Source: Benincasa hispida (lineage: Eukaryota > Streptophyta > Magnoliopsida > Cucurbitales > Cucurbitaceae). Taken from it: 64,000 nucleotides of DNA. The translations under genes and the position numbers were made by a program. Shown piece after piece: positions 10,445 to 21,059 of the stretch; the stretch's first letter is position 1; every line of letters starts with the position of its first letter. The DNA lies in assembly GCF_009727055.1 (NCBI RefSeq), contig NC_052357.1, forward strand, positions 8,132,265-8,196,264. Reading direction: 5' to 3'. The notes under the pieces were generated by a model. That model did not search any database and had not been told where the DNA came from. It worked only from the letters and a program-made list of their open reading frames with translations.

Positions 10445-12501
10445 TGTTGCGGTTGATGCCTTAAAGTCTCGTGTCCTGTAGTTTGTAAACAGTTTGTATG
10501 AACGCTTGTGTTGTATAATATATGATATTTACTTCACATCTTGATTTTGCTCAGTTGTATATTTTGTTTGCTTTACTACAAACCAATAAATATAAAATCC
10601 CTGGTTATCTGTATGTAACTTAAGCATGTACGTGATGATATACAAGTGGATCATATCTTGAGTGATAACCAAAATGGTCTATAGTATATAGATATAGGAC
10701 GAAAACCTTATCTTGGCAACATTACAGATGCAGTTCGCTTTGTGGAATGGTCACAAGTGTTGTGACTTGTCACAGATGGTTTAATCCTGATCATTTGTGT
10801 AGGGGACATGCGAGCGAGGGCGTCCTATGCAAAGACTTTGTATAATACCTGACCACAAAGTGTTAAACGTCTCGTTATTTAACACCGTTCATGACAGAGA
10901 CTTCACTTCACTAGGATGATCATAGGTAACATGACCTCAATCCTGAATGAGTTGGGAACTCCTGCCATTGAGGGTGGTCCTTTGATTTGTATGGGCGCGA
11001 GTGGCCAAGTCGCCGATTCAAACCTACCATTTTGGAGATTCGTCTGATTTGGGAATTGGGAACTCAGCTACACAAGATGAAATTCACTCCTTCCCTGAAG
11101 CGGGGGTAAGTAGATAGATAGCTCCCTTAAGGACTGCTTCCAGGGCTTGAACGATGTGACACCACACACCTTTTCTTGGCATAAGAGGTGTTCACACATA
11201 GTTGGACTATGTTGTATTGTTTATTAGAGGAATCAGTGGTACTTAAGGAGTGAAATGTAACTACAGGGGCAAAAGGGTAAATTGACCTAGTTGTACTTAT
11301 GAGCATCTGTGAAGGGTCATCGTACTCATGATTGGTTATATCCGATGGACACAGAAATATATTTGTGGTAAGAAGAGTTTAGCTGTTGGTCTTTAGTAGA
11401 ATGCCTAGCAGTTAACGGATGGTGGATCTCGTGGCTAAAGAGTTTAGAGCCATAGGTTCATTAGGTCCCCTGGGTAGCTTGGATAAAGTTGAGAATCAGT
11501 GTTTGGGTCAGTTTGAAATGTTCAAATTGACAAGAAGGAGTTCGATTATATATGATATAATTGAACTGGTTAATTATATATGATATAATTGGCTAAATGT
11601 ATAAGATACATCATTTTGGAGGAAATTAGATATAAATATGATTTATATCAAGGTTAGGAGAAATTACTATAGTAGATATATGATATCAAACTATAGGGTA
11701 AGAATATAATATGAGATAATTAGCCGTATTATTCTCCTCAATCTTGCATTAGTGGGAGCAACCGCATTCGGTTATTGTAACCGAAGAATAAAATGAAAAT
11801 GGGTTTCATTTGGCAAAAAGTTCGATAAATTCGCAATTGGTGTGAAAATGTAAACGATCGCCTAGCTTGAGAGCCTATACAATAATAGTCCATTGTTTAA
11901 ACGACCGCACACCAGCGCCTAAACGATCGCTTAGCTTTCCTAAATGATCGCATACCATGCCGCATTTTCTAAATGATCGTCTACCTTTTATTAAACGATC
12001 GCTTAGTAAAACCTACACGATCTTGTAGCTTCATTTAAATGATAAGCATCCCTACTATACGATAGTTTTTTCTCTCCCATTTACTTATCGTCTACACGAT
12101 CTGTCTTTTCTCCTACCTCTACCAAATTCACCAAAGACCACACTTTAAATTCTCACTCTGAGAATACCAAGGGCTCCAACTGGTGGTGTCGTCCCTATTG
12201 TTTACTTGTTCGTGACTGTTCGTGTTGCTACAGTTTGTGTAGACGATCGTGCTGCCACAGCCGACTGATTTGCTAGGCGATAGAGTGTGTAGAGGTTCTT
12301 CCACTATTGAGTTCGACGTTTGAAAAGAGTCTTCAACTGGTATGAGAACTTTTTCCCTTGTGTTTTATTGTTCGAAGCATGCCGTTAATTAGTGTTTATT
12401 TGCATAACTGTCTGTTAGAATGTGTATATTGTATCTCGGTCACAATGAAATCCGAAAGATCCAAATGCGCTCATGGATGCTCTTCGTTAAGAGTTCCTTA
12501 G
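10445..12501 (+). mobile_element. Solo copia LTR (C) with TSD ATTAT
   Basis: A 2057-bp LTR starting TGTTGCGGTTGATGCC (compare TGTTGGGATTGGTGTC at 59825) and ending AAGAGTTCCTTAG, where CTTCA would be expected, so the terminal CA has decayed. It is flanked by ATTAT at 10440-10444 and 12502-12506. No internal region is present, which indicates LTR-LTR recombination. An ACGATCG word array lies at about 11850-12250. Confidence 0.75.
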
Positions 12502-13395
12502 ATTATAATAATTCCCTCACACAATTCTCTCAAAATAAAAAAAGGCAGAGGAGTGGTGAGAAGATGTCACTAGGGGTGTTCAAAAAACCCGGTAATCCGA
12601 CCAACCCGGACTACCCAACCCAAACCGCAAGGGTTGGGTTAAAAATGTTAAAAAAATATTAAATTCGGGTTGAGTCTCGGGTTACCCCATTTTTAGGGTC
12701 GGGTCAACCCAACCCTACCCGACCCGAATATATATATAAGTTTTAAAAAAAAAAAAACAGAACCGGTGACCCAACTCGGACCAACCAGAAATTTTGGGTT
12801 GGGTTGGGTTGGGTTGACCCTCCAAAAAAAGAACTAATAGAGTTCATTATTAATCAACCCGAATTTTTGGGTTGGTCCACAAAAATCTTCAAACCCGGCC
12901 CAACCCGGACTATGTACACCCCTAGATCTCACTTCAACATGAAAAATTTTGTAGACTCTCCCTCTCCACCTTGATCTCCTCCCTCTGCAAGATTCTCTCA
13001 AGAAGAACTCTTCCTCTTTCATCCTTTTCATCAAAATTATCAAGGAAGCCACCAAACTCTCCTTGATTCTCATCTTGAGAATAACAAGGTAACATTGTGA
13101 TGGTGTCCAAGGAGTTCGTTGTTGTCCTTGTTGTGAAGCCGTGTTCAGGAGAAGTGATAGAGATCTTGTTTGTGATCATCTAGGGAGAGGATTTTGTGAA
13201 GAATCAATTCTTCAATGGTTAGTTTCTATTCCCTTTTTCTTCTTTGTAAAATTCAGTGGAAAAGAATGCTTAATAGTTGTTAGTTTATCCTTGTTTCCAT
13301 CCTTTATTTTCTTAAGTTCTGTAAAACGAAAAACTAAGATACGAATGCGTTCTTATGCTTCCACTGTGGGAATTTCAATCCCTTTAGTTCGATCA
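12502..13395 (+). repeat. Copia LTR fragment B, right part, hosting a MITE
   Basis: Resumes fragment B (ATTCCCTCACACAATTCTCTC) and continues after the MITE at 12571-12924 to a U5-like end near 13395 (CCACTGTGGGAATTTCAATC). The open frame at 13141-13557 crosses this LTR end and has no recognisable domain, so it is not called. Confidence 0.5.
12571..12924. mobile_element. hAT-type MITE with 8-bp TSD
   Basis: 354 bp with terminal inverted repeats TAGGGGTGTTCA and (reverse) TAGGGGTGTACA, flanked by GATGTCAC (12563-12570) and GATCTCAC (12925-12932), an 8-bp duplication with one mismatch as in the hAT superfamily. The interior is rich in GGGTTGGGTT and its complement AACCCAACCC, giving strong self-complementarity. 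No transposase. Confidence 0.85.
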
Positions 13396-13399
13396 CAAG

Positions 13400-14298
13400 A
13401 ATCTACATCCACGGTGTTGGGAGCAGAAATTTTATTCAAGAGGTTACAAGAAGAATCTTACAAGTCTTACCAGATGAGTTTACCTCACTACTGTCTCTCA
13501 AACTATTCTTACACTACATGCATTTTTCTGAGTTTAAGCCTTCTATTTATAAGTTGATGTTTGCTTCAGCTTTTACAACAAATTTCTAACTGATTTTGTT
13601 TCATGGAAGTTTTGAATTAGAAACTAAACCCTTCAAATAGGATATATAATGGACCACAAAGATCATTTTTAATATACATTGTAATATAATATATATTTCT
13701 TAACTACATGAACTGTACTGCCTTATGAATATAACAGAAAATACGTCTTATTATCTATGAAATATATAATTTATCATGAATATAACATAGTATATGTTGA
13801 AAAAATTATAACACAGTATATATTGAAAAAATATATATAACACATTATATACAAAAGTTAAGTTAATATACCACACTGTATATTGGAAAAACAAACAACA
13901 CATTTTTTAAAAATCAAAATATACTATGTAATATACTATATACAAGTATCTTACCTGTATTAAAGACTTCAACCAATTGATATAGTAGAAAATATATAAT
14001 GGTACATGTGGAATATATGATGACAATAGTAGTTACATTTGGGAAATATACTATCAAAAAACTATTTACATATGAAAATATTGAAAAAAAAAAAAACAAT
14101 ACAGCATATACAAAAAAGCACAATACATATCATGGTACATTATTGAAGAGGGTATATAGTAACAGTCCTTGACATACATACCCATCAACAACTCGAACAG
14201 AAATGAATGATATTGATTACCCAAGATTGAAGATATGTCCTGTAACAATTGAAATTTTAACTTGACCAATCGAATAAATTGAAAAAGTATAAGAAAAA
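13400..14298. other. AT-rich stretch with degenerate TATAACACAGTATAT repeats
   Basis: No gene is supported. Between about 13775 and 13905 variants of ATAACACAGTATATATTGAAAAA recur 4-5 times with spacing of roughly 25-45 bp. Confidence 0.4.
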
Positions 14299-14490
14299 CT
14301 GGAGATGGAAATGGAGTAAATAACTGGACGAACCACATGAACGACAAACGAAGAAAAATTGGAGATAGAAATGGAGTCAACAACCGAACGAACCATACCA
14401 ATTGACAAATGAAGGTGAAAGAAAATTGCAATCGAAAAAATATTGAAAAAGTTGGAAATAGAAATGAAGACAACAACCAAACGTTGTAAA
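14299..14490. repeat. Degenerate minisatellite, first period 60 bp
   Basis: TGGAGATGGAAATGGAGT at 14300, its variant TGGAGATAGAAATGGAGT at 14360 and TGGAAATAGAAATGAAGA at 14453 are followed by related AACAACCGAACGAACC text. The first two units are exactly 60 bp apart and the third 93 bp further. The minus-strand open frames here are chance products of the repeat. Confidence 0.5.
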
Positions 14491-14568
14491 CCACCCAACG
14501 GAGAATGAGAAATGAAGGATAAAATTAATATGTTATTCTGTACAATTCGTAAATTGTTAACCTACTTA

Positions 14569-14679
14569 CTTGCCAACAAGAGCGTAGCTTAACTAGCATA
14601 GTACTTGTACTATCGATCTTGAGGTCTGAGGTTCAATTCCTCCGTCCCACACTTTAATTACAATACCTTTAAAAAAAAT
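14569..14679 (+). mobile_element. tRNA-derived SINE with 14-bp TSD
   Basis: A 111-bp body with a pol III A-box-like TAGCTTAACTAGC and a B-box-like GGTTCAATTCC, ending in an A-rich tail (CCTTTAAAAAAAAT). Flanking repeats TTGTTAACCTACTT (14555-14568) and TTGTTAACATACTT (14680-14693) differ at one base. The inner sequence AGTACTTGTACTATCGA is not a tRNA anticodon arm, so this is a SINE and not a tRNA gene. Confidence 0.8.
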
Positions 14680-14995
14680 TTGTTAACATACTTCCCTGAA
14701 CAAATTCCTAAAATATTAAATGAAAACTCAATCATTAATTAAAATAGTGTGTAATTGGGTTAAATTTATCTCAAATTTTTGCATAATTCTATATATGTAA
14801 ATTAATTCAAGCTTGTGTCATTTGTGAAATATTGTCTTTGAATAAGGATAGATCTCTAAATCTTCCTAAAATTAAAAGAATGAAATCTTCAATGCAAAAT
14901 TTAATAATAGTTAAAAATGATCACTTTTAGTCCTTAAATTTTCATACAAATAACAATTTAGTTCTTGAACTTTGATTTCTACGATTTAGTTCATA

Positions 14996-16918
14996 TGTAA
15001 CAACCCAAATTTGTACGCATACACTACAGGAAATTAAATGTCAAATATTAAGCAGGACGAAATTTTATTTAAGGGGTGGTAAATGTAATACCCTAACCCT
15101 AATTTAGAAAGCAGGAAAACAAATAAAATATATAATTAAGAATGAAAAATATATAAATTTAATAGGAAAATCGGGTGAAAATTTAGAATTGAAAAAAAAA
15201 TAAGAAATTTATTAATTATCAAAAAATAATGAATAAGGGGGCAAAATCAGGGAGGATTAATTAGAAATTGGATGCTAGCTAATTCAGGAGACAAAGGGCA
15301 GTAGATAACTTTTTGTTTGGGCACTGCTTATTGGAAGAATTTGAGGTGAATTAATTGTCCATATACTCTTAAAATTTAAAAAAGTTAAAAAGGGGAAGTG
15401 GAATCCACAAGCAGTGAAGGCAACCCACGCGTGAAAACTAGCGAGATTGGAGAGAAAATTGGAAAGAGCGAGATTGGAGAGAAAATTGGAGAGAGTGAGA
15501 GTAGAGAGAGTGAGAGTGAGAGTGGAGAGAGCGAGATTCTCAGCGAGAAAGTGAGAGAGAGCAAGAGCCACGAGAGCCAAACCAGCGAGAGTCACGAGAC
15601 CCAACCCAGCGAGAAAGCTGAAGAAAGCGAGATTCTAAGAACAGAAAGAGTGAGATTTGGACAAACATTGAATTTGGCCATGATCTTATAGATTATACAT
15701 GGAGAACCCTAAAATGGAATACAAACAAAGATTGATGACGTAAGGGCAAACGTTAACCAAAATTAGGTGTCTTATTAAGAGAAATTCTTAAACCTAAGTA
15801 ATTTTAAAGAAGCCATTTATAGGATGAGTTGTCACAAGAGAATAGCTAGAAACGGCTATAAATAGGAGGCTTTAGGTTGGAAGTTAAATGGATTCTCAAA
15901 CAAAACTCAGTAGTAAAAATCGTGTGAAAAGGGTGAAGTAATTTTGTTAGTTAGAAGGAGGAAACACAAGGGAAGTGCTGCCCAAATTTCCTTCTGATTT
16001 AAGAGGGAAAGCTCTACTGATTAAACCATAAGGAATAATAAGGAATAACTAGGATTGCAGTCAAGTTAAGTAGTTTATCTCACCCTCTCTTTAAGTGTTT
16101 CATGGTAGTGTACCTTTAATATGTTGCATAATTATGTTATTGTTATGTTGCATTACATGTTTAAAATACGTTTATCGACAAGGGACCCCATGCATTATGT
16201 TTGTTCACAACGATGAAATAAGATTAAATTTTAATTAGATAAAGGTTATGCTTCAGGGTTAGCAGGGCATGTATAGTTGCACCCCTCTAGACCCAATTCT
16301 ATGTCAAGTTTATGCTAGGGACTAACAGGGTATGTATGGTTGCACCCCTCTAGTCCAATCTTACGTTTATATTAATGGTTGATGTTGGATGCAACTCTGG
16401 CCCTACTGACTGCATGACTCGCTAATCATCAGATGGGTTAGTTTCTGCCTAAGTTCTCATCTTCCTATCAGGGCGGAGAAATTTACATTAGTAGCATAAC
16501 CGACCACCACATGTTATTATATGTTTTCGGTCCCAATCATATATTTTCAGGATATGTTGCATGTGATTGTGCATTTGGTCACTACCCTATGTGAGAACTA
16601 CTTACTGGGTATATTATATACTCATCCTATTTTTACAGACTTTGTAGGTAAGGACACAGCGTAGGTGGAAGAACTGGACGTCGCTCAAATGGCCAACCGT
16701 CAAACTCACTATTATAGGCATATGCATTTTTGTATCACTACGCTAATGTTTTAAGGATCCTGGTGTTTTGTAAACTTTTTATATAGTTTTCTACCTAATT
16801 AATAAAATCTTAGATATGTTCTTTTGAGATTTTTGCCAAAACTCATCTCATGATAGAAAAGTCTAAGTATGCATGTCGTAGCGGTCGGACCATAATATGT
16901 AAAGATCCGGTCGTTACA
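14996..16918 (+). mobile_element. Solo LTR of the Ty3 chromovirus-like family, TSD TCATA
   Basis: A 1923-bp LTR from TGTAACAACCC to GTCGTTACA, with inverted ends TGTAAC/GTTACA and TCATA on both sides (14991-14995; 16919-16923). Its first ~1.2 kb matches the 3' LTR at 22378-23595 almost throughout. It contains a purine-rich GAGAGCGAGA tract (15440-15660) and a TATAAATA box (15857-15864). Internal region lost by LTR recombination. Confidence 0.9.
15857..15864 (+). promoter_or_regulatory. TATA box of the Ty3 solo LTR
   Basis: TATAAATA in AACGGCTATAAATAGGAGGC. The same site is conserved at 23291-23298 in the 3' LTR, which supports a promoter role in this family. Confidence 0.6.
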
Positions 16919-17337
16919 TCATATATTTTTTATTTTGTAACAATTTAGTCCTTGAGCTTTAATATGTAACAATTTAGTCCTTGAAGTTTAAATTCTGTAA
17001 CGATTTAGTCCCTACTGTAGAAATTAATGTTAAGATTTAATGAGATTTCATGCCTAAATAAAATCAATAAAATAATTAGAGACTGAATATTTTTACAAAA
17101 TACAAAGTTTACATCATAAAATATTAAAAATTGACATGGTTAGAGACTAAATTGTTACAATGTCGAATGTACACTGACAATTATTACATGCTAAAGTTCA
17201 AAGACTAAATTATTACAAAATTGAAAGTATAGACACTAAATCGTTACAAACCAAAATTCACGAACTAAATCGTTACAAACCAAAGTTCTAAATCGTTACC
17301 TTCATGAAAGTTCAAAGATGAAAAGTATTTTTTAACC

Positions 17338-17682
17338 AAATTTAATAATAGAAAGATATGGAGTACTTTTGTGTCTCAAATCACCTTTTATCTAATTTTA
17401 TATTAATGTTGCTGCATCAACTCGTTCACGTTTTCTCAAAAGATAAATAAATATAATAATGGCATTACTTTAAATTTTTGGTATTAGGCTTTTAATTTAA
17501 ATTCCAATTAGGAATCAAACTTTATTCAAATTCATAATATCGCATGTTAAATGGTAATTCAGTTTGATAATTGTTCCTTCTTCTTCCTGATCTTTTGTTA
17601 ACAAATAAATAGTCATACATTTATTAACTATTTATAGTTTCTCATTATCTCAAATTTTAAACCTTTTTGGGAACTTACATTT
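17338..17682. other. AT-rich intergenic sequence
   Basis: Apart from the right-hand duplication of the foldback element (17338-17350) I see no gene, repeat or clear site. Confidence 0.4.
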
Positions 17683-18000
17683 CTAGACTCGAATTTTTAA
17701 GAATATATTCATTTGGTCATGAATTTTTAAAATATATCTTCGTCCTCAAATTTTTAAGTGTAGATTTGTTTGGTCCTTAAATTTTCAAAATGACTATATG
17801 ACATTTTAAATTAGATCAATAATTTAAAATTTTTCTCTTACATTAAACTTTATTTTTAATTTAAAAAATGTCATATAATTATAGGGGCTTTTAAATGACT
17901 TATTTTAAAAGACTCCAGACTAAAATTGTACATTTTGAAAATTCAGGACCAAACGTATATTTTGAAAACTTCAATACCAAGCACACATATCCTTGAAAAT
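17683..18000. mobile_element. Small foldback MITE
   Basis: Inverted arms built from GAATTTTTAAAATATAT and TTTGGTCCTTAAATTTTC on the left, and TTTTGAAAATTCAGGACC on the right. The centre pairs ATGACATTTTAAATTA (about 17810) with TAATTTAAAAAATGTCAT. Same style as 28150-28640. No clear flanking duplication identified. Confidence 0.55.
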
Positions 18001-18100
18001 GATAGGGGTTTGGGACGTTGAGTTGATTATTATAGTTAGTGGTTATTTTAGTTGTGGATCGTTATAGTAGTCATTGGGTTATAATACTTTGTATTTTAGG

Positions 18101-18391
18101 TAGGGGTGTACATGGACTAGGTTGGAAGAGTTTTTTCAATTTACGATCGGATTGGGTTGGGTTGGCTACTAGAAAGACCCGAACAAGGTCTCCAACCCAA
18201 TCCACCATTTGAAAATTCGGATCGGATTGGGTTGGATTGTCGGGTTATTCTTATTGCTTTTTTATTGATCTAAAATAATTAAATTTATCTACAATACATG
18301 ATTAATAACTAAAATCTCATAAAATTAAAATGTTAAATACCAAATATCCACGATATCAATTACAAACTTTAAAAAAATACAAACATCAAAA
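18101..18391 (+). mobile_element. hAT-type MITE, truncated at an assembly gap
   Basis: Starts with the same terminal repeat as the MITE at 12571 (TAGGGGTGTACA) and has GGATTGGGTTGGGTTGG and its complement inside. The sequence stops at a run of 16 N (18392-18407). GGGTTAGGTTGGG at about 23690, beyond the Ty3 element, may be the remainder of its interior. Confidence 0.6.
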
Positions 18392-18407
18392 NNNNNNNNN
18401 NNNNNNN
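18392..18407. other. Assembly gap (16 N)
   Basis: Sixteen undetermined bases exactly where the 5' LTR and gag start of the Ty3 element should be. The real missing length is probably far larger (about 2 kb or more). Confidence 0.8.
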
Positions 18408-18960
18408 AATTTCTTAATCTTCGTCAAGAGAACATGTCGGTGGCAGAGTATGAATGGAAATTTGATCGCTTGTCCCACTTTGTCCCTCGACTAGTGGACA
18501 CAGAAGAGAAGAAAGTGGAAAGGTTTATTTGGGGATTAAAAGAAGGCATTTGAGGCATTGTTACTGCTTTCCGACACAAAGAGTATGCTCTTGCCCTCGA
18601 GTCGGCCTTACTCATGGAAGTAGATCTTGCGGTCAAAACCTCAACTTCTGAACAAGGATTCATGCCAAATCAAAAAAAGGAAATTCACCCAACAAGGCTT
18701 CCAACGTTCACAACGCCAAGCAAAAATTTCCCAAAGCACTCAGGGCATACAGTTACAATAGGAAAGTCAAACATTCACATATTCTAAGTGCATAAATTGT
18801 GGAAAACACCATCAGGGGCAATGTCTTCGGAACTTAGGGGTGTGTTTCAACTGCGGCCAGATGGGTCACTATGCAAAGGCTTGCCCAAAGCTCATCAACC
18901 AAGTATCAACTGCCCAAACCACCCAGCCTACTAGTAACAAAGCTATCCAACAACAGAAAG
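18408..18960 (+). pseudogene. Ty3 chromovirus-like gag, C-terminal part
   Basis: Opens inside gag with LRQENMSVAEYEWKFDRLSH and a retrotrans_gag-like KKVERFIWGLKEGI, interrupted by TGA at 18551-18553. A frame change then leads to two zinc knuckles: a first C..CGKHHQGQC (from 18789) and a second CFNCGQMGHYAKAC (CX2CX4HX4C, from 18843). The double-knuckle form is usual for the Tekay/Del-type chromovirus gag. The N-terminal half is lost in the gap. Followed directly by the protease in the same frame as the second knuckle. Confidence 0.8.
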
Positions 18961-19475
18961 GACGGGTGTTTACTGTTACATGTCAAGAGGTAGAGGATCA
19001 AGATGTAGTTGTTACAAGTACATTACCCATCCTTGGGTATTATGCCTTCACTTTATATGATTCGGGCTCTAGTCATTCATTCATCTCTACAACATTTGCA
19101 CAACATGCTCAATTAACATCAAAGCCCTTAGGCTACATTCTATCCATAGCTACTCCTGTCGGAGTATCTATGTTGGCCAACTCAGTAGTAGAAAACTGTG
19201 AATTGTCAGTATCAGGACATAAACTAGGGGTGACCCTTATCATCCTAGACATAAGTGATTTTGACATAATACTAGGTATGGATTGGTTAGCAGCAAACTA
19301 TACAAGCATAAATTGCCATAATAAAGAGATCATATTCACCTTTCCAACAGGAACCAAGTTTAAGTTTAAGAGTTCTAATACACAATCAGTCCTAAGAATA
19401 ATTTCAGACTTAAAAACTAAACATTTGCTCAACCATAGGGCTTGGGCATATTTAGCAAGTGTAGTGGAGTTATGA
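18961..19475 (+). pseudogene. Ty3 aspartic protease
   Basis: Open from the second gag knuckle to TGA at 19473-19475. The catalytic motif is LYDSGSSHSFIS (Asp codon at 19059), with the expected second part ILGMDWLAANYTSINCHNKE. The DSG triad is preserved, so the protease itself looks intact. The stop codon separates it from reverse transcriptase, where the family normally has one continuous polyprotein. Confidence 0.85.
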
Positions 19476-20820
19476 AACCAAACGGATGAAATTAAGGCCA
19501 TTCTTGTAATCAGAGAATTTGAAGATGTATTCCCAGAAGAGCTACCCGGTTTACCACCTAATCGAGAAATATAATTTTGTATAGATCTAATTCCCGGAGC
19601 TGAACCAATATCTAAAGCACCATATAGAATGGCACCTGCGGAATTAAAAGAACTCAAAATACAATTACAAGAATTGTTAGATAAGGGATTTATATGCCCT
19701 NNNNNNNNNNNNNNNNNNNNNNNNNNNNNNNNNNNNNNNNNNNNNNNNNNNNNNNNNNNNNNNNNNNNNNNNNNNNNNNNNNNNNNNNNNNNNNNNNNNN
19801 NNNNNNNNNNNNNNNNNNNNNNNNNNNNNNNNNNNNNNNNNNNNNNNNNNNNNNNNNNNNNNNNNNNNNNNNNNNNNNNNNNNNNNNNNNNNNNNNNNNN
19901 NNNNNNNNNNNNNNNNNNNNNNNNNNNNNNNNNNNNNNNNNNNNNNNNNNNNNNNNNNNNNNNNNNNNNNNNNNNNNNNNNNNNNNNNNNNNNNNNNNNN
20001 NNNNNNNNNNNNNNNNNNNNNNNNNNNNNNNNNNNNNNNNNNNNNNNNNNNNNNNNNNNNNNNNNNNNNNNNNNNNNNNNNNNNNNNNNNNNNNNNNNNN
20101 NNNNNNNNNNNNNNNNNNNNNNNNNNNNNNNNNNNNNNNNNNNNNNNNNNNNNNNNNNNNNNNNNNNNNNNNNNNNNNNNNNNNNNNNNNNNNNNNNNNN
20201 NNNNNNNNNNNNNNNNNNNNNNNNNNNNNNNNNNNNNNNNNNNNNNNNNNNNNNNNNNNNNNNNNNNNNNNNNNNNNNNNNNNNNNNNNNNNNNNNNNNN
20301 NNNNNNNNNNNNNNNNNNNNTAACCTCACCAAGAAGAATAATCCTTTTGTCTGGAATCAAGCATGTGAGCAAAGCTTCCAGGAACTAAAAGAAAAGTTGA
20401 CCACAGCCTCTATTCTCACTATACCTGATGGATCAGGGGGTTTAACTGTGTACAGTGACGCATCGAAGAATGGGCTTGGTTGTGTTTTGATGCAACACGA
20501 AAAGGTAATAGCATATGTTTCAAGACAACTAAAACCTTATGAACAAAATTATCCCGTACAAGACTTGGAGTTAGCTGCCGTAGTCTTTGCCTTAAAGATA
20601 TGGAGACATTACTTATATGGGGAAAAGATCCAAATTTATATAGATCATAAAAGCCTTAAGTACTTTTTTACCCAAAAAGAGTTAAATATGAGGCAACAAA
20701 AATGGTTAGAATTAGTCAAAGATTATGACTATGAGATCCTCTATCATCCAGGAAAAGCTAACATTGTTACTGATGCTCTTAGCAGAAAGTCAGCTCATAC
20801 AACAGCCCTAGGTACCATCT
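19476..20820 (+). pseudogene. Ty3 reverse transcriptase and RNase H, with a 620-N gap
   Basis: The RT N-terminus reads FEDVFPEELPGLPPNREI, then a TAA (19572-19574), then [16 protein letters not shown] and [12 protein letters not shown] up to the gap at 19701-20320. After the gap the same frame resumes at the RT thumb/RNase H border ([20 protein letters not shown]) and shows RNase H motifs [25 protein letters not shown] and [14 protein letters not shown], ending in TDALSRK. The RT catalytic YxDD motif would lie in the gap, so its state is unknown. The gap length agrees with the roughly 205 residues expected. Confidence 0.85.
19701..20320. other. Assembly gap (620 N) in reverse transcriptase
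   Basis: The reading frame is the same before and after the gap, so the estimated size is likely close to true. Any frames read across it are empty and carry no information. Confidence 0.9.
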
Positions 20821-21059
20821 CCAAACATATAATGGATGACCTTGAAAGAGCAGAGATCTCAATAATACCAGAAACCTTCACAACTCGAATGGCACAGTTA
20901 ATTGCAAGACCTGCATTAAGGCAAAGGATAATTGATGCATAACAAATAGATAAATACCTAAACAAACAACTGCAATCAGAGAATGGAGAAACCAGTCAAT
21001 TCTCTACAGCCCCAGACTCTGCACTTCTCTACCGTGGACGTCTATGTGTACCAGATGAT

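Larger units (their letters stand above)
14910..17337. mobile_element. Mutator-type foldback MITE, interrupted by a solo LTR
   Basis: The left arm (14910-14995) and right arm (16924-17337) are inverted copies built on words such as AACGATTTAGTTC and GTCCTTAAATTTT. End sequences GTTAAAAATGATCACTTTT and, reversed, GTTAAAAAATACTTTTCATC pair. Flanking AAATTTAATAATA occurs at 14897-14909 and 17338-17350, compatible with the 9-11 bp (or slightly longer) duplications of Mutator-like elements. No transposase. The solo LTR 14996-16918 lies inside. Confidence 0.65.

Noticed and set aside
13141..13557. 138-codon frame
   Set aside because: Crosses the end of a copia LTR and has no recognisable domain; composition changes along its length.
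14573..14650. Possible tRNA gene (A and B box)
   Set aside because: No consistent acceptor, D or anticodon stems; poly-A-like tail and target duplications show a SINE.
15398..15691. Glu/Ser-rich open frame (and similar ones at 22831-23168)
   Set aside because: Lies within an LTR and is caused by GAGAGCGAGA repeats; the frame is not conserved between the two LTR copies.
19298..20372. Long open frames across the N run on both strands
   Set aside because: Open only because undetermined bases contain no stop codons.
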